Below, piece by piece: positions 23,652-33,694 of a DNA stretch of 64,000 nt. Position 1 is the first letter of the stretch. Every line of letters starts with the position of its first letter. This stretch comes from CAHJWH01 sp965198905 (GTDB lineage: Bacteria; Pseudomonadota; Alphaproteobacteria; Caulobacterales; Caulobacteraceae), in contig OZ240678.1 in the NCBI GenBank assembly GCA_965198905.1, forward strand, positions 806,001 through 870,000. Reading direction: 5' to 3'. The notes under the pieces were generated by a model. That model did no database searches, was not told where the DNA came from, and saw only the letters and a program-made list of their open reading frames with translations. A program made the position numbers and the translations under genes.

Positions 23652-24641
23652 ATGGACGGCAAGATCGGGCTTGAGGAACACTTCGCTCTGGAGGAGACGC
23701 TCGCCGACTCCAAGGGACAGATGCCGGACAGCATCTGGCCTGAACTCCGCCACCGGCTGATCGACATCCAGGAGAAGCGGCTGCGCCTCATGGATGCGCA
23801 CGGCATGGAGCTGATGCTGCTGTCCCTGAACGCGCCGGCGGTGCAGGCGGTAGCCGACCCCGCCCGAGCCGCAGCCCTCGCCGAGCGCGCCAACGACTAC
23901 CTGGCCGAAGAAGTCGCCAAGCGCCCCGACCGCTTCCAGGGCCTGGCGGCGCTGCCCATGCAGGACCCCGAGGCCGCCACCCGTGAGCTGGAACGCTGCG
24001 TGCGGACGCTCGGCTTTCGCGGCGCCCTGGTGAACGGCTTCTCCGAGGTCGAAGGCGTGGACGGCCCGGTCTATTACGACCTGCCGCAGTACCGACCCTT
24101 CTGGGCGGCGGCGGAGGCGCTGGACGTACCTTTCTACCTGCATCCCAGGAACCCCCTGCCCCAGGATGCGCGTATCTACGCCGGCCATCCCTGGCTGATG
24201 GGTCCGACCTGGGCCTTCGGACAGGAGACGGCGGTCCATGCCCTGAGGCTGATGGCGTCGGGCCTGTTCGACGTGCACCCCAGGCTCACGGTGATCCTCG
24301 GCCACATGGGCGAGGGTCTGCCCTACAGCATGTGGCGGGTGGACAACCGCAACGCCTGGATGAAGCAGCCGCCGGCGTACCCAGCGAAGAAGCTCCTGGC
24401 GGACTACTTCCACGCCAACTTCTATCTGACCACCTCGGGCAACTTCCGCACCCAGACGGTGATCGACGCCATGCTGGAGATCGGGGCCGACCGTATCCTG
24501 TTCTCCACCGACTGGCCGTTTGAGAACATCGATCACGCCGCCGACTGGTTCGACGCCTGCTCCATCAGCGAGGCCGACCGGCTCAAGATCGGGCGCACCA
24601 ACGCACGCAAGCTGTTCAAGCTCGATGGTGACGCGGGCTGA
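23652..24641 (+). CDS. gamma-resorcylate decarboxylase-type amidohydrolase
   Basis: A 329-residue amidohydrolase-fold decarboxylase. The metal ligands known for gamma-resorcylate (2,6-dihydroxybenzoate) decarboxylase fall at exactly the family positions: E8 and H10 in GLEEHF, H164 in YLHPRNP and D287 in FSTDWPF, with the catalytic H218 in LGHMGEG. Long stretches around SLNAPAVQA, LVNGFS, PQYRPFW, HPWLMGPTWAF and ADRILFSTDWPFENIDHA match that family closely. It removes the carboxylate between two hydroxyls to give a resorcinol, or acts on a close analogue such as an orsellinate. Resorcinol hydroxylase, intradiol dioxygenase and maleylacetate reductase, the usual downstream partners, are absent from this window. 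Confidence 0.85.
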   Translation: MDGKIGLEEHFALEETLADSKGQMPDSIWPELRHRLIDIQEKRLRLMDAHGMELMLLSLNAPAVQAVADPARAAALAERANDYLAEEVAKRPDRFQGLAALPMQDPEAATRELERCVRTLGFRGALVNGFSEVEGVDGPVYYDLPQYRPFWAAAEALDVPFYLHPRNPLPQDARIYAGHPWLMGPTWAFGQETAVHALRLMASGLFDVHPRLTVILGHMGEGLPYSMWRVDNRNAWMKQPPAYPAKKLLADYFHANFYLTTSGNFRTQTVIDAMLEIGADRILFSTDWPFENIDHAADWFDACSISEADRLKIGRTNARKLFKLDGDAG

Positions 24642-24653
24642 GACGAACAGAGG

Positions 24654-24678
24654 AGACGCCGATGAAGCATCGGCGTCT
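24654..24678 (+). terminator. hairpin terminator after the decarboxylase gene
   Basis: AGACGCCGATG is perfectly complementary to CATCGGCGTCT around a 3-base AAG loop, 13 bp after the decarboxylase stop. The downstream TCGCTT tract is weakly T-rich, so termination may be modest. It separates the unit from the opposing formaldehyde dehydrogenase gene. Confidence 0.6.
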
Positions 24679-24717
24679 TCGCTTCAGGGCTTCCAAGGCC
24701 GCCTTGAGCGCCGCGGT

Positions 24718-25827
<1,110 letters not shown>

Positions 25828-25956
25828 GCGAAATCCTCGACTTCGTCCGGATGGGTGACGTGCGCTCCGCGACGTCGGTCGCAGCGAGCGTACTACGAAG
25901 AGCCGCCCGGGTCCGAACCTCGGCTGTGCGGGGCTTGCAGGCTCAAACAGACCTTC

Positions 25957-27207
25957 TCATGCGACGCGGGTCCTCGTTTGGTTCGGCAGGGCGAGGGCGA
26001 CCCCGGCGGCGATGACGCCGAGCAATGCGAAGAGTGTAAGCGCCGCCCGATACCCCCCGAAGTGATCGAAACTGCCGCCCATCAGCAGCGGTCCCGTTCC
26101 GGCCCCGACCATGTAGATTCCAAATCCAAGGCCGTACAGCCTACCGAACACGGCCGTCTCGAAATGGCGGCGGATCAGGAAGGCGATGAAGTCGACCTCC
26201 GCGCCGATGACGCCGCCCAGCAGGAAGGCGGCGAGGTAGCTCGCGCCCTTCCCGCCGCTGTAGCCCAGCAGCAAAAAGGCGATGGCCGCGAACAGCGAGA
26301 CGACGGCGAGCACATACGAGGCGGACACCCGGTCCAGCACCCAGCCGATGCCGCCGCGGCCGAGCAACGTGGCGATGCCCGTCACCGCCGCTACGCGCGC
26401 CGCCGCGCCCGGCGTGAACCCGCGATCGACCATCATCGGCACGAGATGGGCGAGGGCGCCGACGCTGATCGCGCCCAACAGGAAGAAGATGACGCACATC
26501 AGCAGGAACACCCGCGTCCGCAGCAGGGGCAGAATCGCGGAGACCATCGCGCCGGGATTGCGGAGCACCGGACTTGCCGCGTGGCGCGTTGCGACAAGGG
26601 CCGCCGGCAGGCCGACGACTAGGGTGAGCACGCCAAGCACCCTATAGGCGCCGCGCCACCCGATCGATCCGACGAGGTGTTGGGTCAGCGGCGGCAGCAG
26701 GAAGGCGCCGATCCCAACCCCCATGATAGCTAGACCCAGCGACAGTCCAAGCTGGCGCTCGAACAGCCGGATCAGCACCGACGAATAGCCGAGCGGCGTG
26801 GCGGCGCCGGCGAGCACAGGGATAGCGGCAAACACCAGATACAGGTGCCACAGGTGGGGGGTGAGAAGGCTGAGGGAGGCGACCAGCAAGCCGAGCGCAG
26901 TGATCGAGGGCAGCAGAGTCGTGCGTGGTCCAAACCGGTCGGTTAGCACGCCCCAGAACGGCGATGAAAACGCCAGCGCGTATTGGGAGATCGCCAGGGT
27001 CAGCGACAGCTGTGTACGGCCCCACCCGAACTCCTTGCTGAGCGGATGGACGAAGACCCCGAAGGTGTAGACCGACAGGGTGCCGACAGAGAAGATGAGG
27101 CCGAACGCCGAAGCCGCGACCGCGACCCAGTCCCGGTCGATCGCCTCAGGGGCCCCGACGCCCATCGCTTCCAGACCAAGATCGCGCACTGTCCACCCCC
27201 TGTGCAT
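25957..27207 (-). CDS. major facilitator superfamily transporter
   Basis: A 416-residue MFS transporter with about twelve hydrophobic segments. Segment 1 reads WVAVAASAFGLIFSVGTLSVYTFGVF, and the loop 2-3 region holds GVLTDRFGPRTTLL. FLLMCVIFFLLGAISVGALAHLV opens the second half. The overall form resembles monocarboxylate and aromatic-acid transporters of the MCT/OFA type. It may import or export an aromatic acid through the inner membrane, complementing the outer-membrane receptor. An internal ATG at 27165 is an alternative start. It is divergent from the first SDR gene. Confidence 0.88.
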   Translation of the reverse strand: MHRGWTVRDLGLEAMGVGAPEAIDRDWVAVAASAFGLIFSVGTLSVYTFGVFVHPLSKEFGWGRTQLSLTLAISQYALAFSSPFWGVLTDRFGPRTTLLPSITALGLLVASLSLLTPHLWHLYLVFAAIPVLAGAATPLGYSSVLIRLFERQLGLSLGLAIMGVGIGAFLLPPLTQHLVGSIGWRGAYRVLGVLTLVVGLPAALVATRHAASPVLRNPGAMVSAILPLLRTRVFLLMCVIFFLLGAISVGALAHLVPMMVDRGFTPGAAARVAAVTGIATLLGRGGIGWVLDRVSASYVLAVVSLFAAIAFLLLGYSGGKGASYLAAFLLGGVIGAEVDFIAFLIRRHFETAVFGRLYGLGFGIYMVGAGTGPLLMGGSFDHFGGYRAALTLFALLGVIAAGVALALPNQTRTRVA

Positions 27208-27357
27208 GACGTCCGCGCAGCCACCGCTCCCCAGCTTTGGGAGGGACTCTCGAACCCCACCGGCGCGACTGCAAAACGCACCTATTATATTTTTTCTTTA
27301 GGGCTCACGATCGCTGCTGTCATCAATGAACCTCCGCGCTATGGAGCCACCAGACGC

Positions 27358-28089
27358 ATGCAAAGCTCTTCCAGACGAATTGCGCTGGTCACCGGCGCCA
27401 GCAAGGGCATTGGGCGGGAGGTGGCCCGCCGCCTGAGTGAAGCCGGGCTGCGCGTCTGGCTCGGCGCGCGGGACGCCCGATCGGGCGAAGCGGCGGCCGC
27501 CGCCCTGAGGGAAGGTGGGGCGGACGTGCGTGCGATCCGCCTCGACCTTCTTGACTCGGCCACGATCGACGCCGCCGCCGCCCAGATCGACCAGCGGGAC
27601 GGCCGGCTCGACCTGCTGGTGAACAACGCCGGCGTCAGCGATCCGGCGGACGGCCGACCAGGCAAGGCGCAAATCGAAGCCGTACGCCGGATATTCGACA
27701 CCAACTTCTTCGGGACCCTGGCCGTCACCCAGGCGATGCTGCCGCTCCTGCTTAAGTCCGGCTCGGGTCGCATCATCAACCAGTCGAGCGACCTGGGGTC
27801 CTTGGCGCAACAGGGTAACGCGGATTGGAAGTTCGCCTTCGTCAAGTCGCTTGGCTATTCCGCCTCCAAGGCCGCGCTCAACATGCTCACCATACATCTG
27901 GCTGCCGAACTGAAGGAGGCTGGCATCGTTGTGAACTCGGCCAATCCGGGCGCCACTGCGACCGACATCAACCAGCATCGCGGCCACCAGACCGTGGAGC
28001 AAGGGGCCACCGCCGCCGTCCGTCTCGCGCTGGCCGACGACGCGGTGACCGGCGGCTTCTTCGGCGCGGATAAGGTCGAGCCCTGGTGA
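27358..28089 (+). CDS. short-chain dehydrogenase/reductase
   Basis: A 243-residue classical SDR: cofactor loop VTGASKGIGREVARRL near residue 12, NNAGVSD near 88, catalytic Ser in INQSSDLGSL, and YSASKAALNM with catalytic Tyr and Lys near 165. NPGATATDINQHRG follows. A role in oxidising or reducing a hydroxyl or keto group in the pathway is likely; cofactor preference looks NADP-like from the Arg in VWLGARD. It is divergent from the MFS gene, with an AT-rich stretch at 27280-27300 that may hold the promoter. Confidence 0.88.
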   Translation: MQSSSRRIALVTGASKGIGREVARRLSEAGLRVWLGARDARSGEAAAAALREGGADVRAIRLDLLDSATIDAAAAQIDQRDGRLDLLVNNAGVSDPADGRPGKAQIEAVRRIFDTNFFGTLAVTQAMLPLLLKSGSGRIINQSSDLGSLAQQGNADWKFAFVKSLGYSASKAALNMLTIHLAAELKEAGIVVNSANPGATATDINQHRGHQTVEQGATAAVRLALADDAVTGGFFGADKVEPW

Positions 28090-28164
28090 CCACCCTTGGT
28101 CCCGCATACGCAGCGGATGGCCGAAGGCGATGATACGCTGCGCATCAATGAGGAGCCCTGAACA

Positions 28165-28935
28165 ATGAAGCTCACCGGCAACACCATTCTGATCACCGGC
28201 GGCGGCTCGGGCATCGGCGAGGCGCTCGCCCGCCGCTTTCACGACCTCGGCAATACGGTCATCGTCGCAGGCCGGCGCCAGGAGACGCTAGAGGCCGCCG
28301 CCGCGGACCGCGACCACATGCACGCAATGACGCTCGACATCGACAGCGCCGAGGCGATCCGCGAGTTCGCGGCGCGGGTCGTCGGTCGGTTTCCGGCCTT
28401 GAACGTGCTGATCAACAACGCCGGGATCATGCGCATGGAACAGCTGGCCCAGCAGCGCGAACTGGACGACGCAGAGGCGACGGTCACGACCAACCTGCTC
28501 GGGCCGATCCGGCTGACCGACGCTCTGGTCGATCACCTGACCGCCCAACCCAACGCCGCTATCGTCAACGTCACCTCCGGGCTGGCCTTCGTGCCGCTGG
28601 TGCCGGCGCCGACCTATTCGGCGACCAAGGCGGCGATCCACGCCTATACGATCTGTCTTCGCGAGGCGCTGAAGGACAAGATCGAGGTGATCGAGCTCGC
28701 GCCCCCGGCGGTGCAGACCGGCCTTACCCCGGGCCAGGAGACCCGGCCGGGCTACCAGCCGCTCGACGAGTTCGCCGACGACGTGATGGCCGTCTTCCAA
28801 CAGGCGCCGACTCCGCCCGAGATCCTGGTCGAACGGGCGGGCTTTCTGCGGCGAGCCGAGGTCGAGGGCCGCTTCGACCAGACGTTTGCGACCTTGAACG
28901 ACTTCGCCCGGCGAGCCCGAGAGCCTCAGACTTGA
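28165..28935 (+). CDS. short-chain dehydrogenase/reductase (DltE-like)
   Basis: A 256-residue SDR resembling DltE-type oxidoreductases: ILITGGGSGIGEALARRFHDLG, VIVAGRRQETL, NVLINNAGIMRMEQL, VNVTSGLAFVPLVPAPTYSATKAAIHAYTICLR with catalytic Ser, Tyr and Lys, and ELAPPAVQTGL. It follows the first SDR by 75 bp with a GAGGAG ribosome site, so the two are probably co-transcribed. Substrate unknown. It converges on an aldolase pseudogene that starts 7 bp after its stop. Confidence 0.87.
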   Translation: MKLTGNTILITGGGSGIGEALARRFHDLGNTVIVAGRRQETLEAAAADRDHMHAMTLDIDSAEAIREFAARVVGRFPALNVLINNAGIMRMEQLAQQRELDDAEATVTTNLLGPIRLTDALVDHLTAQPNAAIVNVTSGLAFVPLVPAPTYSATKAAIHAYTICLREALKDKIEVIELAPPAVQTGLTPGQETRPGYQPLDEFADDVMAVFQQAPTPPEILVERAGFLRRAEVEGRFDQTFATLNDFARRAREPQT

Positions 28936-28942
28936 CGCAGAC

Positions 28943-29496
28943 CTAGGCGCCTTCCGAGCGGCGGCCGACGATCTGCGCCTGAAAGCGCGCCTGAACGTCT
29001 TGCGCCGCCGTTCGCATCATCGACTGGTCGGACCCGATAATGAACCCGGTCGCACCGCGCTGGGCGAACAGGGACGCCTCCTGGACATCGGCGACGAAGA
29101 TGAAGCTCGTCATATCCAGACGCCGGCACGCCTCCAGCACTCGGTTGACCGCGTGCATTACGGCCGGTGCGCCGACAGTCGCCTCGCCGCGAGATCGCGA
29201 GGTCGGCTCGCCCGACGAGGATGGCGTCGACCCCCGCGGTGGTCAGGATCGTGTCGAGACTTTCCAGGGCCGCGGCGTCCTCGATCATGGCCACCACCGT
29301 CGCGTCACGGTCGGCGGCCTCGACGTGCTCGGCCATGGTCTTCGCGCCATAACCGCCCGTGCGCGACGATTTGGTGAAGCCCCGCTCGCCCCCGCGATGG
29401 CGACAGGCGCGCGCCAGCCCACGTGCGATCTGGGCCGAACTCACGTGCGGGGCGACGACCCCGGTGAAGCCCACGTGTGAACCGGCGTGGAAGTTT
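28943..29496 (-). pseudogene. HpcH/HpaI-family aldolase, truncated and frameshifted
   Basis: The minus strand from 29496 reads NFHAGSHVGFTGVVAPHVSSAQIARGLARACRH in pieces, then GERGFTKSSRTGGYGAK, VVAMIEDAAALESLDTILTTAGVDAILVGRADLA. After about 29190 the frame changes to give PAVMHAVNRVLEACRRLDMTSF, VADVQEAS and ATGFIIGSDQSMM. This is the C-terminal two thirds of an HpaI-type aldolase/citrate-lyase-like protein, an enzyme that splits 4-hydroxy-2-oxo acids made by meta-cleavage. The N-terminal third is removed by the ISL3 insertion at 29497, and a one-base indel at about 29187-29191 splits the remainder. The gene is dead. Confidence 0.75.
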
Positions 29497-30468
29497 GGGT
29501 CTGACGCAGATTTGGTGGTGAGGATCATGGGGCGCCGATGACCCGGGCCTGCAGGAGATCCAGTTTCCCGCGCCCGTACATCTGCCGCTTCACGAGCTTG
29601 AGCTTGGTGATCTGGCCCTCGGCCTGTCCGTTGGACCATGGCGAGGTGATGGCGGCGCTGACCGCGGCCTGATCCTTTACCACCCCGTTGACGAAGGAGG
29701 CGATCAAGCTTGTTCGCGCGCGTTCAAGCCAGGGCTGCAGGTCTACAAGCGACTTCTTCCGGATCACGGCCTGGAACGCGCCGACCAATACACGGGCCTC
29801 CACCAGGCTCGGCACGCCCGCCTCGATGGCGGCGATGGTGACGGTCTCGGACCTGGAGAGATGATCTCGGCTCAGCGTCATCAGACGAGCGATGGTGCGA
29901 GCCGCCGGAGCGCGACTCAGGGCGCCGCCATCGACCTTCTCCGATCGACGACGGCGGCCGGCCCACTCGCTGACGACGCGATAGCAACCGCGAAAGCCCT
30001 GACGTTTGAGCTGTCGCCACAGCTCCATGGCGTTGTGAGCGCCCGCCGCCCATTGGGCGTCCAGCCAAGGCAGGTAGGTTTCAAGCAAGCTCTGGCGCGT
30101 GTGGAAGACGTCCGAGCGCTGCCCACGAAGTACGCGGCGGATCATGTTTCGGCTATGGCCGGTCCGCCGGACGATCTCCTTGATGCCCAAGCCCTGATCC
30201 GCCATGGCGAAGACCACCTTGTTGGTTTCCTCTCGCCGGACGTAGCCTTCGTACTGCAGGCGCTCAGCGGCGGTGAGCAGCTCGGGATTGATGGTCGCTG
30301 CGCCGATGGCGGTGCGGATCTGGCGCATGGACTTGCGCACGGCGTCGAGGAACGCGCGGCTGGCGTTCTCCATCAGATGCCAGCGGTCGGCCACCTGCAC
30401 CGCCTGAGGTAGAGCCCTAGTGGCGGCGAGAGCGTAGGCGCCGCCGCGGTCGCGCGCCACCGTGTGGA
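29497..30468 (-). mobile_element. ISL3-family element, copy A (truncated)
   Basis: The element end GGGTCTGACGCAG at 29497 matches the terminus of the second copy at 31741. About 970 bp of the transposase 3' end remain. It stops abruptly at 30468 where an IS3 terminus (TGGACTTGCC) begins, so the other half was lost, probably in an IS3-mediated adjacent deletion. Its insertion removed the 5' end of the aldolase gene. Confidence 0.75.
29525..30468 (-). pseudogene. ISL3 transposase, C-terminal part (copy A)
   Basis: About 314 residues of an ISL3 (IS204/IS1001/IS1096/IS1165-type) DDE transposase: VARDRGGAYALAATRALPQ, VADRWHLMENASRAF, GLGIKEIVRRTGHSRNMIRRV, SFVNGVVKDQAAV and the final SNGQAEGQITKLKLVKRQMYGRG, which contains the catalytic Glu region. 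The N-terminal zinc finger, the first Asp and the start codon are missing, cut off at the IS3 junction. This copy keeps frame where copy B is frameshifted. Confidence 0.8.
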
Positions 30469-30499
30469 TGGACTTGCCCCACTTAAGTGGAGAGCCGCC

Positions 30500-31395
30500 G
30501 GCTCACTGGGCTGCGTGTCTTTCGAACGCGGCCGGGCTGACGAAGTCCAACGCCGAGTGGCGGCGGACAGGACTGTGATGGGATGGTCGCCCTCAAGCTC
30601 CTATGAAGTCACATCCAGCCGAGCGGCAGGTGCTGCCTGGAAGGCCGACACGTCAACGCGATGACACGAGGTCGATCGTAGCAAGGGTCAGGCCTCCAGG
30701 CAGCGCCCACACTCTCACAGTCGTAGCTGTCGCCTTTGCCTGACATCGATATCTGGATGCCATGGCGGCGCAGCTCGGCCTGGTAGTCATTGGAACAATA
30801 TTGACTGCCGCGATCTGAGTGGTGGATCAGGCCACGCGCAGGCCGTCGGATGGCCAGGGCTTGGCCAAGAGCTAGCTAAGGGCGAGACGACGGTGTAACC
30901 GATCGCCGACGGACCAGCCGACGACGCGTCGTGAGAACAGGTCGATCACCACGGCCAGATACAGCCATCCCTCGCGGGTCCAGACGTAGGAGATGTCCAC
31001 GCCCCACTTCTGGTTGGGCGCGGTCGCGGCGAAGTCTTGGTCGATGAGGTTTGGCGCGATCGGCCAGGCGTGCTCGCTGTCGGTCGTGCGCTTGAAGCGT
31101 CGCTTCTGCCGAGCCTTCAAGCCATTGTCCCGCATCAGTCGCGCCGTGCGGCGGCGACCCACCTGCAGGCCTTGGTCGCGCAGCTCGTATGTCATCCGCG
31201 GGCTGCCGTACGTGCCGTTCGAGCATGCGAAGGCGGAGCGTACGTGGGCTCCGCTCGCACCATGTCCTCACGTTGGCGCCGGCTAGCCGGCCGATCTCTC
31301 CAGGCAAAGTAGCCGCTCTCGCTGACGCCAAGCACCTTGCATAGCTGCTGGACAGGGAAATCCTTCTTCGCCGCATCGACGAGTTCAAACCTCAT
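30500..31395 (-). pseudogene. IS3-family transposase OrfB, degenerate
   Basis: OrfB begins RFELVDAAKKDFPVQQLCKVLGVSESGYFAWRDRP. It changes frame near 31250 (the other frame continues HVRSAFACSNGTYGSPRMTYEL), then reads GLQVGRRRTARLMRDNGLKARQKRRFKR and WGVDISYVWTREGWLYLAVVIDLFSRRVVGW with the first two Asp residues. It meets a stop at 30872. Beyond that HHSDRGSQYCSNDYQ is readable, but the segment with the catalytic Glu is scrambled. The transposase cannot be functional. Confidence 0.75.
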
Positions 31396-31682
31396 CGACT
31401 TCCCTCCTTGACGAAAAAAGCCGTCGCCTTCTTCAGGATGTCCCGCTCCTGGTGAAGGATCTCGTTCTCCCGTCGAAGCCGCTTCAACTCGACGGCCACG
31501 TCCTCACCCGGCGGCGGGCGCTCAGGTGTTTCCATCTGCCGGTCCCGGCTGTGGGCCAGCCAGCGTGTCAGCGTCGACACCCCCACGCCGAGATCATCAG
31601 CGATCTCCCGCTTGGTCCGGCCGCTCGTGCGGACCAGCCGAACGGCCTCCCCCTCAAACTCCTTCGTGAATCGCTGCGCCAT
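31392..31682 (-). CDS. IS3-family transposase OrfA
   Basis: A 96-residue OrfA. The helix-turn-helix region is RFTKEFEGEAVRLVRTSGRTKREIADDLGVGVSTLTRWL, followed by a leucine-zipper-like coiled coil VELKRLRRENEILHQERDILKKATAFF. It binds the element ends and is normally fused to OrfB by a minus-one frameshift. Here the reading frame is complete, ending four bases inside the start of orfB. Confidence 0.9.
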   Translation of the reverse strand: MAQRFTKEFEGEAVRLVRTSGRTKREIADDLGVGVSTLTRWLAHSRDRQMETPERPPPGEDVAVELKRLRRENEILHQERDILKKATAFFVKEGSR

Positions 31683-31740
31683 GGTGGCTCTCCTTCCTCA
31701 TAGGGAGCTCTCCACTTTTCCGAGGCAAGTCCAGAATGTC

Positions 31741-33385
31741 TCTGACGCAGATTTGGTGGTGAGGATTACGAGGCGCCGATGACGCGGGCCTGCAGCAGGT
31801 CGATCTTGCCGCGGCCGTACATCTGACGCTTCACGAGCTTCAGCTTGGTGATTTGGCGTTCGGCCTGTCCGTTGGACGAGGGCGACGTGACAGCGGCGCT
31901 CACCGCAGCCTGGTCCTTGACGACCCCGTTAACGAAAGAGGCGATTAGGGTGCCTCGCGCCCGTTCGATCCAGGGCTGGAGATCGGCCAAAGCCTTCTTA
32001 CGGATCATGGCCTGGAACGCGCCGACCAGTACACGGGCCTCCACCAGGCTCGGCACGCCCGCCTCGATGGCGGCGATGGTGACGGTCTCGGACCTGGAGA
32101 GATGATCTCGGCTCAGCGTCATCAGACGAGCGATGGTGCGAGCCGCCGGAGCGCGACTCAGGGCGCCGCCATCGACCTTCTCCGATCGACGACGGCGGCC
32201 GGCCCACTCGCTGACGACGCGATAGCAACCGCGAAAGCCCTGACGTTTGAGCTGTCGCCACAGCTCCATGGCGTTGTGAGCGCCCGCCGCCCATTGGGCG
32301 TCCAGCCAAGGCAGGTAGGGTTCAAGCGAGCTCTGGCGCGTGTGGAAGACGTCCGAGCGCTGCCCACGAAGTACGCGGCAGATCATGTTTCGGCTATGGC
32401 CGGTCCGCCGGACGATCTCCTTGATGTCAAAGCTGATCCGCCATGGCGAAGACCACCTTGTTGGTTTCCTCTCGCCGGACGTAGCCTTCGTACTGCAGGC
32501 GCTCAGCGGCGGTGAGCAGCTCGGGATTGATGGTCGCTGCGCCGATGGCGGTGCGGATCTGGCGCATGGACTTGCGCACGGCGTCGAGGAACGCGCGGCT
32601 GGCGTTCTCCATCAGATGCCAGCGGTCGGCCACCTGCACCGCCTGAGGTAGAGCCCTAGTGGCGGCGAGAGCGTAGGCGCCGCCGCGGTCGCGCGCCACC
32701 GTGTGGATTTAAGGGCTGCTCCAGGAGCCAGGCCTGGGCGGTGGCGGGCTCTCGGTCCGGCAGGAGGGCTATGGTCTTGCGACGCTCGAGGTCGCAGATC
32801 AGGGTCCCATAACGGTGGTTACGCCGCCACGCCCAATCGTCGATGCCGATCACCGTGGGCGGTGCAAAGCGCGGGCTGCCGCGCCGGCGCACCACGCGCA
32901 GCAGGGTGTCGTTGCTGGTCGGAACCATGAGACGGCGAGCAAAGCTGGCGGCGGGTCGCCCGCCCAGAGCCAGGCCGAGGTGATGCACCAGATCGTCCAG
33001 CCGGGTCGTGCGCCGGCCCCACGGCGCCAGAATCGCGGGAGCAAAGCGCTCGGTGAAGATGCGGCGCCTGCAGAGCACCGCGTCGCAGTAGAACTGTCGC
33101 GCCAGCAGCACGAGCTGGACCGACCTACCCGCCCAGGGCAGATCCGAGAGGCAGCGTCGATAGCGGCTATGGACCCGTTTCGCCGGCGCCTCGCAGCCTG
33201 GACATGGCTGGTATGACTAGACGAGCGCACGATCACCACCAAGGCCTCGCCGGCTTGGTCGACCCTGTCCACCACCAGGCCCGGAGGTACGAACGCCGAC
33301 GGACGGAGCACTTGGCATGGCGTCATTTCCTTCGCGAAAACAACGTCAGCAAACCGCTGCATTCCACTAAAAGTGAGTCAGACCC
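31741..33385 (-). mobile_element. ISL3-family element, copy B (near full length)
   Basis: About 1645 bp. The left end begins TCTGACGCAGATTTGG (the leading GGG seen in copy A is replaced) and the right end reads inward GGGTCTGACTCAC from 33385, giving an imperfect inverted repeat around GGGTCTGAC. It encodes a whole-length but frameshifted transposase. It matches copy A over about 0.95 kb with only scattered differences. Confidence 0.75.
31766..33362 (-). pseudogene. ISL3 transposase with three frameshifts (copy B)
   Basis: The full coding region is recognisable across three frames: PPGLVVDRVDQAGEALVVIVRSSS at the N-terminus, the zinc-binding CPGCEAPAK recoverable only by adding one base near 33203, LLARQFYCDAVLCRRRIFTERFAPA, GIDDWAWRRNHRYGTL with the first catalytic Asp, and the C-terminal half as in copy A. 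Shifts lie near 33203, 32706 and 32430; the last corresponds to a 2-bp loss relative to copy A. It is inactive. Confidence 0.8.
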
Positions 33386-33694
33386 CCGATTGCATGAAAG
33401 TCCACAATCTTGGACGTGCCAGCGGCACTCACATTTCCGAGTACGCGAAATTCGAAAGGGGGGAGGTCATCCTTCGACTTGCGGTAACAACTTAACTTAT
33501 TCAGGAGGTCAGTATATATTTTAAAAAGGCGCGTTGTACTGACGCTGAAGACGCTACGCTGCAAAATGCAAACGAGCGTACTCTGGCCTAGGTTCACAGC
33601 TCGAAAGCAATGCAGCCACGCTCCTGCGAGCTTCCAGCTCAGTGGGTCAGACTGTGAAAGGAACCAAAGTTAGGTTTACTTTCCTGCCGAGCAG
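33386..33694. other. AT-richer spacer between ISL3 copy B and glycosyltransferase gene
   Basis: No recognisable gene. A 76-codon minus-strand reading (33367-33597) containing CYRKSKDDLPPFEFRVLGN runs into the IS end and matches no family known to me. Base composition is visibly less GC-rich than its surroundings (for example the ATATATTTTAAAA tract near 33513-33525), which suggests foreign DNA or a promoter-like region. Confidence 0.5.

Larger units (their letters stand above)
30469..31733 (-). mobile_element. IS3-family element with TGGACTTGCC termini
   Basis: A 1265-bp IS3 element bounded by TGGACTTGCCCCACTT at 30469 and its inverted partner ending GGCAAGTCCA at 31733, which share TGGACTTGCC and GTGGAGAGC within the termini. 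OrfA is intact; orfB is broken. No clear target duplication flanks it, and the two sides are different ISL3 fragments, which suggests that a deletion or recombination followed insertion. A 172-bp fragment of the same element lies at 39497-39668. Confidence 0.8.

Noticed and set aside
33367..33597. 76-codon minus-strand protein beside ISL3 copy B
   Set aside because: It reads through the IS terminus, matches no family and has no start context; kept only as a note on the spacer.
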